A stretch of DNA of 64,000 nt from Tachypleus tridentatus (GCF_004210375.1 NC_134834.1:154771290-154835289); one strand, 5' to 3'. Shown: positions 36,618 to 49,466, counted from the first letter of the stretch. Notes: generated by a model not told the origin, from the sequence alone. Made by a program: numbers and translations.

Positions 36618-38278
36618 CAGTGGCGGCACCAGGGGGCTTGAGCCCCCCCTCAAATGATCCAAGCCCCCAATATTGTTACCTACATATATTCATAAAACAT
36701 GGAAAACACAATCGTCATTGTTGCTTAACAATTAACATCAAAGAGACATAGACCTGTATAACTCAACGTCTTCATTACGACGAAGTATGTGTCATGCGTC
36801 CCATAGCAACGTACTGAATGCACTGAAATTCATGCACTGTATTGCCGCTCCCTGTGTAATGCCATTATGTCTTGAGCTTTGACGAAGATTAGACAACCAC
36901 GTTGATTTCAAGTTACAACAGATCATCATGGATTTTACTTGATAAACCAAAGGTTTCACAGGTACTTACCCATTAATTTCATTTATCTTTTATTGAAAAG
37001 TAAAACATAGCATGCATGTATAAGTGTATTGTGTATAGGTCAAAACTATGAAGCATTTCGCCGGTGTTGTGTCCTTTGTGAGATCATTTTGCATTGTGTA
37101 TCAGCCATCCAAAGTTGTACTGATGATTGTGGCATACACTTAAAATGGTGACTTACAATCCAATTAATATTATACTTATGATTATATAATAACCTTACAC
37201 GTTAACTGACCAAATAATATTTCTAAACAATTCTAGAATGAATTTTGAAATAGTCATTGGCTATTTAGAAGTTCCTAATTTAATGTAATGTAACATTACA
37301 TTATTGTAACAGGTGCTTGTCACACTTATGATAATAAGAACAATATCACAATCACAGTTTGGCCTGTATGAATAATGTGAACTTATGAAGAAACCAGCCT
37401 TTCTGTGAAGGTCAACTGCAATTTAGCAAACTGGTGTGGCAGAGGATGACCTCGCAGTGGAGGTACACCAGTTGAACCAGCTAACTGCCAGGAAGAAAGA
37501 CAAGGGTCAGGAAGTATCCACTATTGGAGCTTTCAACCATGCTGGAGCCATACAAGGATCTCCACAAACTTGTATGCATCGCTGTGACCCTGCCTGTCAC
37601 TTCAGCTGCCTGTGAGAGAGTTTCTCATGTCTGAAGCTTCTCAAGACATACTTGCGCAACAGCAGTGGTAACAACCGCACCAGCAACCTTGCTGTCATAT
37701 AGTAAACTTCAGGAGGGCAAAACAACTCGATATTGATACTGTTATAAACACATGTGCTGCCAATCACCAGAACAGGCGCATTGTTTTGAAGTAATATTGA
37801 ATATAAACACAGCATGATGAAAGACAGTTAGCCTGATAGTGACCTTACTTTTCCTCAGAGTGTATTAACTTCACAGGAGGTAATTCGTTTCTGCTAATGT
37901 AAACTATGTCTTTATGTTATATTTCTTTTGATTTGTAGCTTTACTCTTAATGGTATATTACATGTTCAATTTAAGCTAATCTTGATTTTCTTTATTATTG
38001 TGTATTACCTCGGGTGGAATTTAGGTGAGCTTCCTCTTTTACATATACACATATTTTCATAAAGAGATTATTTCTAATTTGTAATAATGAATTATTAATC
38101 AGAGTATGAGTTTCCAATGAAAACTACATTCAAAATGCAGTTCAAAATAGCACACATTTCTGAAATGTACCTTGGTATTTACATTATTATAATTTCCCAT
38201 CTGATTGATGGCATTTTGGGAAGCCCCTCCACAGTTTACCTCCCCCCCCCCAACAAAAATATCCTGGCGCCGCCACTG
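36618..38278 (+). mobile_element. hAT-superfamily DNA transposon, degenerate
   Basis: Terminal inverted repeats CAGTGGCGGC(A)CCAGG at the left and, read inward from 38278, CAGTGGCGGCGCCAGGATAT. The flanks carry an 8-bp duplication with one mismatch: CTTTTCGA (36610-36617) and CTTTCCGA (38279-38286), the hAT length. A C-terminal transposase dimerisation domain is readable near 37560-37690. At 1661 bp it has lost most of the transposase. It is inserted between the gag-like and RT parts of the Gypsy element. Confidence 0.88.
37500..37690 (+). pseudogene. hAT transposase C-terminal dimerisation fragment
   Basis: Reads LVCIAVTLPVTSAACER, then (after a one-base deletion near 37620) LKLLKTYLRNSSGNNRTSNL and a stop. 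This is the conserved hAT C-terminal block (LP.TSA.CER.FS.LK..K..LR). Upstream frames are broken; the BED finger and catalytic core are not seen. Confidence 0.82.
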
Positions 38279-38389
38279 CTTTCCGAACACCTTGTACCAA
38301 TGTATCAGCTAGAACCAATAGTTGTTTGAGGAGAACAACTCTTATCCAGAATCATATCAAAGATTCACATCCTATAAAGTAACTATAAC

Positions 38390-38880
38390 ACGGTCCTCCT
38401 TGAAATATAAGGGATATAGCCAGTGCTGAGATATATCAGAAACTGAAAGGATTATTCAGTATTTCAAGTGTGTCTGGGCATCACCAATAGTTATTGCATC
38501 AAAGAAAGGATGTGCATTAAGGTTCTGTGTTGACCTGAGATGGGTTAATGTGTGACTATGGTAATGTTTTTTCTGTTGCCATGTACATATGAATATTATG
38601 GTGCTCACCCTAAGAGAGACGTTCAATTCATCTGGGATATGTATGCCAGTGACAGTAAAATTGGAGCAGTTATATACTCATGCCAATTCAACATCATGAA
38701 TGAAGTAAAATGCTTGATAAACATTAATACTGCGATTGGCTTCTCATTCATTGTTTATGAGGCTGTGAACTTACTATCTAAGAGACCATGCAATATAAAA
38801 ATGGCTGACTTCAGAGAACTGGGCTTTCTCATCAGTACAATAGAGCTTTTCTACCTGTAATATCTGAATCAAATTCAGAA
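38390..38880 (+). pseudogene. Gypsy reverse transcriptase / RNase H fragments
   Basis: CVWASPIVIASKKG...LRFCVDLRWVN is the N-terminal RT motif. It is followed closely by YASDSKIGAVIY, the RNase H start (usually TDAS..G.GAVL). The normal gap between these motifs is several hundred residues including YLDD, so the RT palm has been deleted. Confidence 0.68.
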
Positions 38881-39159
38881 TTCAGTTATGAAACCCAACA
38901 TTTTACCCATAACAAATCATACAAATAGTGTGGACCCTAAAAAGTTTTGAGAACAGATATAAGATCAGGACATAGTTTGATACTCTTTACTGTGAATCGA
39001 GAAAAAACACAACCTTTTCAGGTCAGTGAACACAGTATGAAGCCACCTACTACTGGCAGTTGCTTGATCAACTACAAGTGTAGAAGAAAGTAGTATATTG
39101 TAGCTACAACTCCCAAGACGCCGTGCTAAGCTTGCAATGCAGCTAGTCATCCTGAGGGT

Positions 39160-40020
39160 TTTAAAGAGTCAAAATTCTCCGAACCCTACGTCAAACGTGT
39201 ATCATGGAAACTAAAGAATATCTTGTACAACTGCTAAGTTGTGGAGAAAATTTGACTAACCACATTCCTACAATAACATAGAATGTATCATCAATTTTCA
39301 TTCAAGAGAATAATGTTGGATCCCTGCTCAAGAGTTATTGTGATAAGCAGTACATCTTGGTGATACATAATCACTTTACTAAATAGATCATAGCATATTC
39401 AATGGTTAATATGTTAATTTAAACAGCCACTAATGTGTTGGCTGAAGGGTGAATTGCTTTATATCATAAGAGATAATTCGTACTGAAACAAAAAGAAAGT
39501 GTGATAAGTCAAGCTGTGTAATGTACTGGCTATTCTCAATAAATGCTAATGTTTAGACATGAAGTTATAATCCAATTAAATTCCACAGATGATCCTTCAA
39601 GCATCAAAATTGCCAAATTATTCATAAGAATATGTAGTGATTACAGTCAGTATTAGTTGTACATAAGTGCACAGATGAACAGTTGGGGAAAGAAGCCAAA
39701 AGGCAGAAGAGAATGTATGGTAAGATTGTGAGAGAACCAGTTTGTACAAAAATATTGGGTGTGGTGCTGGTACATTCTAGCAGCACTAATTCTACTCATA
39801 TCCAATTGGAATTGCTTTTATCTTCTTCTACAGTGTCTTAATCTGTTGAAATACAAGATCCAGGAAATATATGGCACACAAAAGCTATTGAACATGTTGA
39901 TAACATGAAATTATATGTTACTGATGAGCTACTGTTCCAAAAACCAGAATACGTTAAACCTGTAGGCAGTGATGAAATTGTTGTCAAGTATCACTTGACA
40001 GAGAAAGAGATGACATGAAA
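39160..40020 (+). pseudogene. Gypsy integrase remnant
   Basis: SLLKSYCDKQYILVIHNHFT fits the integrase core strand that precedes the second half of the DDE site (K.ILV..D.FTKW). ATNVLAEG and later QKRMYGK fit the downstream core and the C-terminal module. The catalytic Asp after LVI is replaced by His, and several stops interrupt the frame. Confidence 0.58.
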
Positions 40021-41705
40021 AGCCACCTTAAAGCTTTCCTGGCTGTCTGTGAACAGCAAAAGGAAGGGGTGATGCTGCCTAAACCAAAGAGCTGTAAAGA
40101 TGCATGATCACAGTGACTTCATTAATCCTCTTGTCACTATAGCTGGGAATGACGGATAAGCTCTCTAAGAAAAGTTAAGATAACAGGTTCAGTAGATTAA
40201 CTGCAAAAAGGAGTAATGGCTTAATTTTCTGAGATACTTAATGAAAATGATGTAGAACTTCTACAACGTATATGTCTACTTTATAGGCATTTTAATTCAT
40301 ATGTTGAAATTCACTAGGCATGAATGTTATGTCAGTTGACATTACCAGATGGCATAACTAGAACACTGACAGTTTACATAACAGGACATTAATTTGGGAT
40401 TTGAAAACATTTAAGAGCTAAAAGGGCTTTATAACCCTTGATTTTCAATCTATCAGACAGTTTAGAAAATATCTTTCAGGTATTTCATTAAATCAGCTTG
40501 ATTCTGATTTGTCTAAACATCACCTAGTGATAGCTAGTGAATACAGAAAGTTAACAACTCCAAGTTATCAAGGGTTACTAGAAAACTAGGGGACTAATGT
40601 CACTATAAGATATATAAATCTATATTTTGTTTATGAATTTTTACAATGTACCTTCTATACACATAGGTGTACTTCCATGCAGAACTTGTGTTTGATTTCA
40701 CACATGCAACATCCATGATCAAGATATGAAGAAATAATGTTACAATGCTACATTGGTAAAATTATCACGTATGTGTGTGTAGGGAATATGAGGTATGTGG
40801 GTTGAATGAAAATAATTCTGATGTTGTGTGTTTACAGTAAAGATGAAGTGTGCAAATCTGGAAAAAATGAGTTCACATATAGAAATTCATCATACGTAAG
40901 CAGCTAAACGTGTTAGAGAACAAATTTTAATGTTGTGCCTTGATTTGATCATAAACTAACTGTGACACTCCATTAGAAACAAACAGGGATCAACAGTATT
41001 CATTTCTTTTTTTATCCTCTAAAATAGTTTCTCAACTACTGATCTGCAGACAGATGCTGGTTTGTAACAACAATGTTGCCACCTCTGGGATTTTATAAAA
41101 CAAGAAAAACTACCAGAATATTCATACGTCAATCATAATGTTTTTTGTTTTTTTTGTACTTGTATTTAATGGTCTACAACAGTTTAAGAAAGCAATGATC
41201 CATCTCCTGGTATCATAAAGGTTGAAAAATGCTCTCCTAGAAAATGTTAAATGTGCTGAATTGTTTATAATTATTTTGTGTTAGTACTGTTTTATGTATG
41301 TAACTAAAACTTGTGTGTCATCTGTTGAATTACACCATAAGAAATATCCATTAAAATTTTCACTTTGTGCATTCAAGATTCAGTCAATTAGAAAAATAAC
41401 TGTGTATGTGCAATAACCACTTCTTTATAATAGAACACAAATTTAAATAAAGGTACTCTCTCACATAAAAACACAGGTTTCACTAGAACTATATGTGAGG
41501 TTTTAACTGTAGTACTGATAAATTGGAGTTCTTAAAAAGTTGTTTTTCATTAAATAGCACTACTTTTAATACATGAAGTAATTACACTTTATATCAGTAA
41601 AATGTACAAAAATTTTGAGCTCTGTACATTGAACCATAACTGACTATGAGTCCATACATATTGGTCTGTGATGATGAGAAAACCCACTTGTAGAGAAAAT
41701 TATAT
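40021..41705. other. Intergenic, nothing recognised
   Basis: AT-rich, with no repeat or coding signal I can support. It may contain the unseen 3' LTR of the Gypsy element. Confidence 0.45.
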
Positions 41706-41848
41706 ATTTAAAAACTGTTGGTATGGATAGAGAAAGCACTAATAGAGGAGCAAACAACGTTTCAACCTTCTTCAATGACTGAAGAAGGTCGAAACGTTGT
41801 TTGCTCCTCTATTAGTGCTTTCTCTACCCATACCAGTCGTTTTTAAAT
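41706..41848. repeat. Near-perfect palindrome (69-bp arms) derived from the PLE terminus
   Basis: Arms 41706-41774 and 41780-41848 with a 5-base centre (ATGAC). The right arm contains GAAGAAGGTCGAAACGTTGT, CTCCTCTATTAGTGCTTTCT and CCATACCAGTCGTTTTT, matching the 3' half of the PLE hammerhead region and the end of that element. The junction falls just inside the ribozyme core, so the CUGANGA half is lost in both arms. Only a few mismatches separate the arms, so it is young or maintained. Confidence 0.85.
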
Positions 41849-42569
41849 AAAAAACTCATATTGGATTGGTGGTTAACATGACATTAGTGAGTAATCAAGA
41901 TGGGTAAAATTAAGTGGTTACCCCCCTTTTTTATGTATAGGATTACAAATTGCATTGTTTAGCAATTTCCAATTTTAGTTAGTTTTCAGGTTTTCATGAA
42001 TCATTCACTGCAAATGTTATATAAAGCTATTTAATAAATTAACATACAATTGTTCTTTTTGTCCATTTGTTATTAAACACAAAACTACATATGCACTGTC
42101 TGTATACTCTATCCACAACAGATATTGAAACCAGTTTTTGACAAGTCCATAGCCTTACTGCTGAATCTTCAGATCAAAAAAATTACTTTCATCACAAACC
42201 TAGTATCATGGAATTTTGTAAGTTAACTATATTAAGAAGAGTATTACATAGTATAACTCAAAATTATCTTTTATTTTTCTTTATTTCAGCTACAACATGT
42301 TTCACTGAATAGATGTCTTAAAGATGTTTTGCACTTTTTTTACAACATAAAAAGTATGTGAAAGAATTTGATAGTGTAACATTTTTCTATTAATTTTACT
42401 AAATGTTTTCCCCAGGAACATTAATTCTTTAATAATTAATATTAATTTCCAACCAAGGTAAGCTATTTACTTAGAACAAAACTAAGAATCAACCTAGCAA
42501 AAATCACTAATAACTTAATATACGTTTCTTACACTTATACTAATAAAAGTTAGAACGCATTCTGTTATC

Positions 42570-42720
42570 AGTGGAGTATTTTATCCTTTCTGTTAATGAT
42601 ATTTTTTGCCATAATCCCAATAATACCTCACAATGTTTGGCCAGCTTAATAGATTTAGGAGAGTTCTAAATATATACATTAAGCTAATAATGCAAAATAA
42701 TTTTTATAATAAAATAATAA
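42570..42720. repeat. Dispersed repeat copy 2 (pair with 22860-23060)
   Basis: ATTTTATCCTTTCTGTTAAT, GATATTTTTTGCC, AATGTTTGGCCAGCTTAATA and ATACATTAAGCTAATAATG, in the same order as copy 1. Unknown family. Confidence 0.5.
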
Positions 42721-43216
42721 TAAAGGACAATAAAAAATAACTGCATTTCATGTACTAAATAATCAATACTGTTGATGAAAGTAACAACAGATAAATACCT
42801 TATCTGGGAAATAAAGAAATACCAGTTGTTTGAATTGCCATTGTAGAAAATATCCCAGTTTACATTTACTCTCCTGGCTGCTTCAAAGATTATCTGTAGG
42901 TCAATGATACAAGTTTCACAAATATATGAACAAGAAACATAATTAGGCCAACTTGACCCTTCCCCCTTCAGTCATGGAAGGGTTAATACAACTACCAGAT
43001 TTTTCTTCATTTGCAGTTATCATAAAAATGTTACAGGAGTTTATACAATTAAAAAGTTTAATTTTATACAGTTTTTTGATATTTGAAAAATGTAAGCACA
43101 TAATTTTTAGGCCAGAGCATTTTTATTTCATTTTTAGTAAAATGTTTTCAGTACTTGTAAAAAGGTCAATATACTGGTATGTAGTTTAAAGAAATTAATA
43201 TCATTATCTATTGTCT
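42721..43216. other. Intergenic, nothing recognised
   Basis: AT-rich. The open frame at 42953-43189 has no recognisable homology. Confidence 0.5.
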
Positions 43217-43227
43217 GGTATAAGTCT

Positions 43228-43345
43228 GTGTGTTTTCTTATAGCAAAGCCACATCGGGCTATCTGCTGAGCCCACCAAGGGGAAATGAACCCCTGATTTT
43301 AGCATTGTAAATCCATAGACATACTCGCTGTACTAGAGAGAGACA
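43228..43345 (-). mobile_element. Short tRNA-related SINE, family 2 (copy 2)
   Basis: Reverse-oriented copy of the element at 24590-24705: TTATAGCAAAGCCACATCGG on the left and the B-box complement GAACCCCTGATTTTAGC on the right. Duplication GG(T/C)ATAAGTCT at 43217-43227 and 43346-43356 (10 of 11). Confidence 0.8.
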
Positions 43346-43356
43346 GGCATAAGTCT

Positions 43357-44812
43357 AACCGGCCACTAAACATAAAAAGTATTAATGAAAAAACAGTTTG
43401 GATAATAACATTTCAGAAAATGGACTTGGCTTAGAACACAAAACTCATTTTAAAACTCATTTTTTATGAAGACTTAACACATACATATATCCTGGATATT
43501 GCTGTTTTACTAGAAGGTATGTCTCTCAAATGTTTTCTTTTAGTGTTTATTGTGTTGAGAGAAACTCCCCACGTGTCCATCACAAGTGATATTTTGTATT
43601 TTTGGTTAAAATAAATGTGTAACAATAGGCTCGAATAGCCGTGGTATCATTATTTTTATTTGTACTTGCAAAAAACAACCAAAAATTAACATGAAGTGAA
43701 TCTACATGTACAGTGTACAAAATAATTTCTTTGTCTTTTCTCTACAAACTATAGATCAAAGTTACTACTTTTAACAAAAAACTGCTACTATTTCTGCCAC
43801 CATACAGTAAAATGGAGTACTGTAAAGAATTTTCTCAAAAACTACAACTACTTTCAGGAAATAGTGGTTTCAGACAAACCTCTTGATATTCAGAAAAGGT
43901 CACATCAAATTCATATATATATACACATATAAGAAACTACTTCCACACAAGACCACTTATTAAAAATATTGTAGCTTAAACCACAAGGTTTGAAATTTCA
44001 TTATTTTTTGCAATGAATGTTGCTTTTGTAAAGTAGTTAGTGTAATGTAAAATAACAAATACATTCTTAAGCAGCTTAAAAATAATTTAATAATCTTAAA
44101 TAAGACAAATGCTCAGAGGTCATAACTATATTAATTAATCCAAGTATAAAAGAAATCTTTCTCTTTTCATTTGTTATGGCTTTCAGTTAATTATTTTGCA
44201 TATTCATTTTTCCACCTGTTATGCACCAGAATTCATACTAGAAACAGTAAAATTATTCCTTTCCATTTCACTAGTATAAACAAGTACACTTGTTTTATAT
44301 GAAATTGAGTTGCTAATAGTAAATATGAGATAAAATATAATTCTTTATTTTACCATGAAAGTTCATACTAATTATAAACTAAAGTCTTAATAAGATCACC
44401 ATGATTAAAATAAACACATTTGATCAGTGACAAATAAAAGATTACTTATTTTGTGCAAAACATAATTTTATTTCATATAATAATTTATATTTTTATTATA
44501 AAAATACTGTTTTCCATGAATAGATAAGAAAGTGTGAAATATTTTTCATCTAGGAAATACCCACTTGAATGCACCAAACTATTAGTGACATTTATCAAAC
44601 TGTTAAGGTCCAAGATAAAGATTGCTATATTTTAAAATTAAAGTGGATTATTATTATTAAGAAATCTTTTTTTCTAACCACAAGTTAATTTAATTAGAAA
44701 AACTTACTAGGCTACCAGTATATCTAGTGAAATACCATAATAAAAAAAAGATATTGTATGTGTAGTCATTTTGACACATTCAGTTACTCTCTGTGCATCT
44801 TGTATGTTAGCA
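43357..44812. other. Intergenic, nothing recognised
   Basis: AT-rich sequence without a supported feature. Confidence 0.5.
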
Positions 44813-44930
44813 GTCAAAATATCCAACACTTTATTAACACACTTTGTTATATCTTGTTGCATTTTGTAGAAATCAAAATACCTGACACCTTATACCATAA
44901 CGTTGTTACATCATGATATGTTTTGTGACA
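44813..44930. repeat. Two-copy 59-bp tandem repeat
   Basis: Units 44813-44871 and 44872-44930 share TCAAAATA(T/C)C, ACAC(T/C)TTAT, A...GTT(A/G)TA-type and CATTTTGT/GTTTTGTGA blocks. Diverged. Confidence 0.6.
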
Positions 44931-47894
44931 AAATGTGATGCAAGTAAAGTACGATGTTTCAACAGATTATACCAGCCTTGTGTAATGTGTGAAACATCTT
45001 AATGCTAAACTAATAATACAAGTGCAAAACATTTTCTTGAACAAATATGAAATATAAAAACAGTGACTGCCTTGTTTGTATTGAGCTTTAGGTGATAATG
45101 GATGGAAATGGCATTGATCACCAAACACATGAAGGATGGTAATACTAGCAAAATTTGACAAATTACTGCTTTCAAGTTGGTTTTACTTATGAAACAGGGT
45201 TCACTAAAAGTTTCACATACTTGAACATTTCTTTATAAACAATTTACAAGTTATGATACCCAACATAACCTTTAGAAAAACTTTACAGGTGAGGATACCG
45301 ATCATAAGTGTTGCAACACCAAGTAAAAATACATACCCATAGAACTTACAAAATTTTCCAGTTCTAAAAATAAAGAGCAAAACCTCATTCATTAAAATAA
45401 TAAAAAGAAATTTTATACTGTTAATTTCAGTATTTTAACAACTAATATTGATGTACAAGTCTTACTAAAACCAAAGTATGATGGTGCCACACAATTTTTT
45501 TTTGTTTTCTGTACTTGCAACAGGGTAAATTTTGAAGGAATACAGGGCAAAGTGGTTGTCTTTTTCAATGTGCAATGTGTAAATATTTAAATGTAAAATG
45601 CCAATCCTAAAGAAATGAAGCTAATTTTGATTGAATTAATACATGTGTGACCAAGGCTTTAAAATAGTTAAATACAACATTTAGCTTAGGGCTAACAATA
45701 GCATCTTCTCTTTTGTGCAATGAACAAAAAATATATAGGATTTAAAAATAGTATAAGAACTACATGACAGATGATTGTCTAATTTTACTGCTGACAAACT
45801 ATATTCTAATTTCAGTATACCTGTTGCTGTTATATAACTGAATATTACAAAAAAATCAAAACAAACATCTGGTGAACCATACAATTTGTACTAAAAGATT
45901 CAAAACTTGCAAAGGTTGACATGTTATAATCTTAACAGGTTTTCTTCTTCAAATGAAGTACTATGAATCTTATATTTGCTAAAAATCAGAAACTATGAAC
46001 AGACACAGAACAACATTCTATTGCTTGTTCACAGAAACTTGAGAAAATCTCATTGTTTGTATTTTAAAGTTAATTTACCTGCCCTATTCAGGTAAAAATA
46101 AGAAGATATACTTTCTTTTGCATGTCATTTAAATTTTTGCATTAATGAAGGTAAAAATCTAATTTTTTACCCATTTAACCTATAATATCTTGTTTGTCCA
46201 TTCACAGTAAAAAGTAGAATTTCTATGCTGTTAGGTTACATTCCAACTCATGCCATGCAAACATTAACAGTCTACTCACCCATTTCTCTGCTTATCAAGG
46301 TATTGTAGATTGATTAGATTCAAGCAGTTCTGTAACAGTCTACAATACTCTTGTCTACAGTAATTCTACTCTCTCTTGGCTTGGTGAAAGAAGTAATGCT
46401 TGAAAAGCATTGGCAAGGTACTGTTGGAGTTTCGCAACCATAAAATTAGCTCATAAACTTACACTGTGAAATATTCAGTGGTGAAGTGTTCCTCACACTT
46501 GTACCAAAAAGTAACTGGTGTATATTATTTATTACAAAATTAAGAATTATTTGTAACATATGGATAAATTACATTTCTATATTTTTATTTTGATTTACTG
46601 ACAAAATGTTTGATACATTAAATTGAAAGTATTTCATTTATGAAAAGTTTGATATAGTTATGTCTGCATGATTAACATCTTATAACAAACCATTATTACT
46701 GCTGATATTAAACATAAACAATGCTCCATAGAATCACACAAGATTTCTAAGTTTATTTGCATATATTCTATTTAAAATTGCTATAGGTATTTGTATTCTT
46801 ATGAGAAGTTGGACTGCCTTTTATCACAGGGTTCCTGAATATAAAGTGCATGAGTACAGAGGTGCATCCCATTAAATCACTCATGTGTATATCTTTCTGC
46901 AGGAAAGGAACAGGGCAGCACCCAGAACCTGCTATTAAATTAAAAATATATATTCCTAATTAAATTAGGACTTTTGTTAAACTGTTTCAGGTGTGCTGTA
47001 TTGAAGATCTTAGTTATTGTTGTGTTAGTTCTAGAGTTCACATTTAAATACAGCAGGAAATATGAATAGGCTTACCATTATTATCCTACAAATGATTTCA
47101 TAATTGGATAACTAGGGAGTTAAAAATCCAAATGTCAGGAAAATTACTGTAACCAAAGTTAAACTTTTTGATGCACCCTTTTTACAAAGTAAATTATATC
47201 AAAGTATATTTTTGTAATTGTTTGAGACATTGTGAACACAAGTCCCATAAAGTGAACAAAAAAAGATAATTGTAAATAGTTTACTTTGGGGTGAGAGTGT
47301 ATTAAGGAGTCAAACTTTATTCAAATGTAGTAGTTTTGATCAATATCATAATGGAATGCTACATTGTTGTTTAATGTACATATTGCACATACAAAATAAG
47401 TATGCATCTCATTTCTTTTTATCCTATCTTTAAGATTATACAAAATAATACAAAAACCTGCATGATGAAGAGTATAGTAATTAAAAAAGAAAATCACATT
47501 TGAGTAAGTAAAAATCTCATTTAATAGGTATAGAATAAATATCTGCCAAAACATTGTGAATGAAAATGTTTTTATTACCCACTAGGTCCCCACTATGTAG
47601 TCATTTTTTTACATAGCCTCATTCTACTATAGACAAAGATGAAGATGCTTGAATAACATTCAATTTAAATTTCAGACTTAGTAGGGATGGCATTTGTAAA
47701 CGGTCTTTAACTGTCTCATTGTCAAGGTGGATGAATAAGTTACACTTTACGCTAAGCTTTCAATGTATGTTCAAGCAGAATTAGCTGATTTTTTTTATGC
47801 ACCCATGCAGTCTCGCATCAATCACTGTCATCAAATAAGGATTTGAATGTTCTGTAATACACATACAGAGAAGCCTGGCCTAATGACATAACAT
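44931..47894. other. Intergenic, nothing recognised
   Basis: About 3 kb of AT-rich sequence. No element, exon or RNA gene supported. Confidence 0.45.
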
Positions 47895-48256
47895 ATACAC
47901 ACACACACACATGCATATATATCTACATATAAAATGTCAATATGATTGTACGTTTACTTTGAGCTGCTGTGGCACTAAGTTATCATACTGGCATTGCTAG
48001 CTCACTGAAAACTTTAGCTCATGTCAGTTCTACACCAAGATATATCACATACATGTACTTCACCACCAAGTTCAACATCAATGAAACTATTGAAAACATC
48101 TACACAAACCAGCCAATGGACCACCTATTTGTATCAAATATATATATATATATATCCTGCCTCACTTATATAATTAATCTTACTAATCCTTATAATAAGA
48201 AAAAAACTCTATAGCTATATCCTTGTTACTGAACTATAATATATATATATATATAA
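47895..48256. repeat. AC/AT microsatellites
   Basis: An (AC)n run with an AT-rich continuation at 47895-47930, (AT)n at 48138-48156 and (AT)n at 48238-48255. Ordinary simple repeats. Confidence 0.85.
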
Positions 48257-49038
48257 TTAAAAGGCCATAAACTGATTTTTGGATTTATTAAAAACTTCTT
48301 AATTTAATGTGTTCATGCACACATACATTTTAACTTTTATGACACATAGTATAACTTTTTCAAGGTGTTTGTTAACAGATGCTGCTGTTCTCTAAACTTA
48401 CAACTTTTCATGAAAAGAATAAAAATTATTTCTGTATCATGTTGTAAATGACTAGTATTGAGGTGATTTTTGACATGTAGTTTTTATTACTCTAATATTC
48501 TGAAAGATTAAACAAAGTGATGTAAAACTCATCTCTATTGTGTTTTAATATTGCCAAGGTTAAATCTTAGAATGAAAATAAATTTTAAATGTTTCACTAA
48601 ATACACTCTTCACAATATAGCATAAAATACAGAACTAAATTACCAAATATAACGTACACTGATGTCAAAGTAATTACTCTAAATATTTCTTTTAATCATT
48701 TATCATTGAAATAGTTCTACGTGTAGAAGTTGACAAACCACTAAAATAGAAACAGTAATTAATACTTATCATAAGAACCATTACCTGTGTTTTTATATAA
48801 TCTTCCCAAAACTTGTTTTTTGAATCTCAGACAGTTTGAATATTAGTGAAAACCTGAGTTTTTAAATCAATAATTTTTAAAATATATTTCTTCTTTTCAG
48901 CTAGAGTTCATACTTTTTAATCATTTAACCTAAATAACTAATTGTACTTATTAACACTTTCACAAATGAGTTTGAGGACAAAAACATACTAAAATAATAT
49001 ATGGTATTCAACTAAAATTCAGTAAGCAATGTATACCA

Positions 49039-49227
49039 ACAAAACTATAACCAAAGGCCAGTAAGCACTGACATTAGCATTAAGCAGAATATATAAACAA
49101 GACAAAAACCAATGGCCAGTAACCACTGACACCAGCATTAAAGCAGAATATGTAAACAAAACTATAACTGATGGTCAGTAAATTTTGATATCAAAATTAA
49201 GCAGAGTCTAGAAATAAAACTATAATT
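49039..49227. repeat. 58-bp tandem repeat, about 3.3 copies
   Basis: Units begin near 49039, 49095 and 49154, each AA(A)CAA(A/G)AC followed by a GGCCAGTAA/GGTCAGTAA block and ATTAAGCAGA; a partial fourth starts near 49212. Lies just 3' of the PPP1R14 stop codon (downstream on the minus strand), possibly in its 3' UTR. Confidence 0.8.
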
Positions 49228-49424
49228 TGGGATGAGAGATTGTGTCTACCCACTGGCATGATTCAAAGAATAATGAGATGAAATGGACACATCATTGGAT
49301 TATGAAACATTACAAGAGTAGTCCTGGAAACATGATCTTGTTTTACAGAGTGGTAATGGTTACACAAACAATGTTTCTTTTCTTTTTTTTCTGTCCTGAA
49401 TGATTCACTGCTGACACAGCAGAT

Positions 49425-49466
49425 TCACAAGGTTTTAGCACGCTGTAGAAGTTCATCGATGAATTT
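49425..49466 (-). CDS. PPP1R14: PPP1R14-like terminal coding exon with stop
   Basis: 42 bp including the TGA stop, encoding KFIDELLQRAKTL, the last amphipathic helix of the PHIN domain. Acceptor AATTTTCCAG. The 3' UTR continues leftward in the 49.4-48.4 kb region; an AATAAA-type signal on the minus strand near 48482 is one possible end. Confidence 0.8.
   Translation of the reverse strand, partial: KFIDELLQRAKTL

Larger units (their letters stand above)
34620..40020 (+). mobile_element. Decayed Ty3/Gypsy-type LTR retrotransposon, interrupted by later insertions
   Basis: Plus-strand fragments appear in the canonical order. A possible gag region has YRVQFEAHKFY (about 34670) and a knuckle-like KCYNRGHFSHF (about 35165). 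The RT entry is WASPIVIASKKG...LRFCVDLRWVN (38469-38549). RNase H is represented by YASDSKIGAVIY (about 38640-38680), the integrase by DKQYILVIHNHFTK (about 39340), and the end of pol by KRMYGKIVREP. Stops and frameshifts are abundant; LTRs were not found. The family-1 SINE at 35868-36116 and the hAT at 36618-38278 lie inside. The gag assignment is weaker than the pol assignment. Confidence 0.72.

Noticed and set aside
47969-48214. 81-residue plus-strand open frame
   Set aside because: Runs into an (AT)n microsatellite coding YIYIY; no homology.
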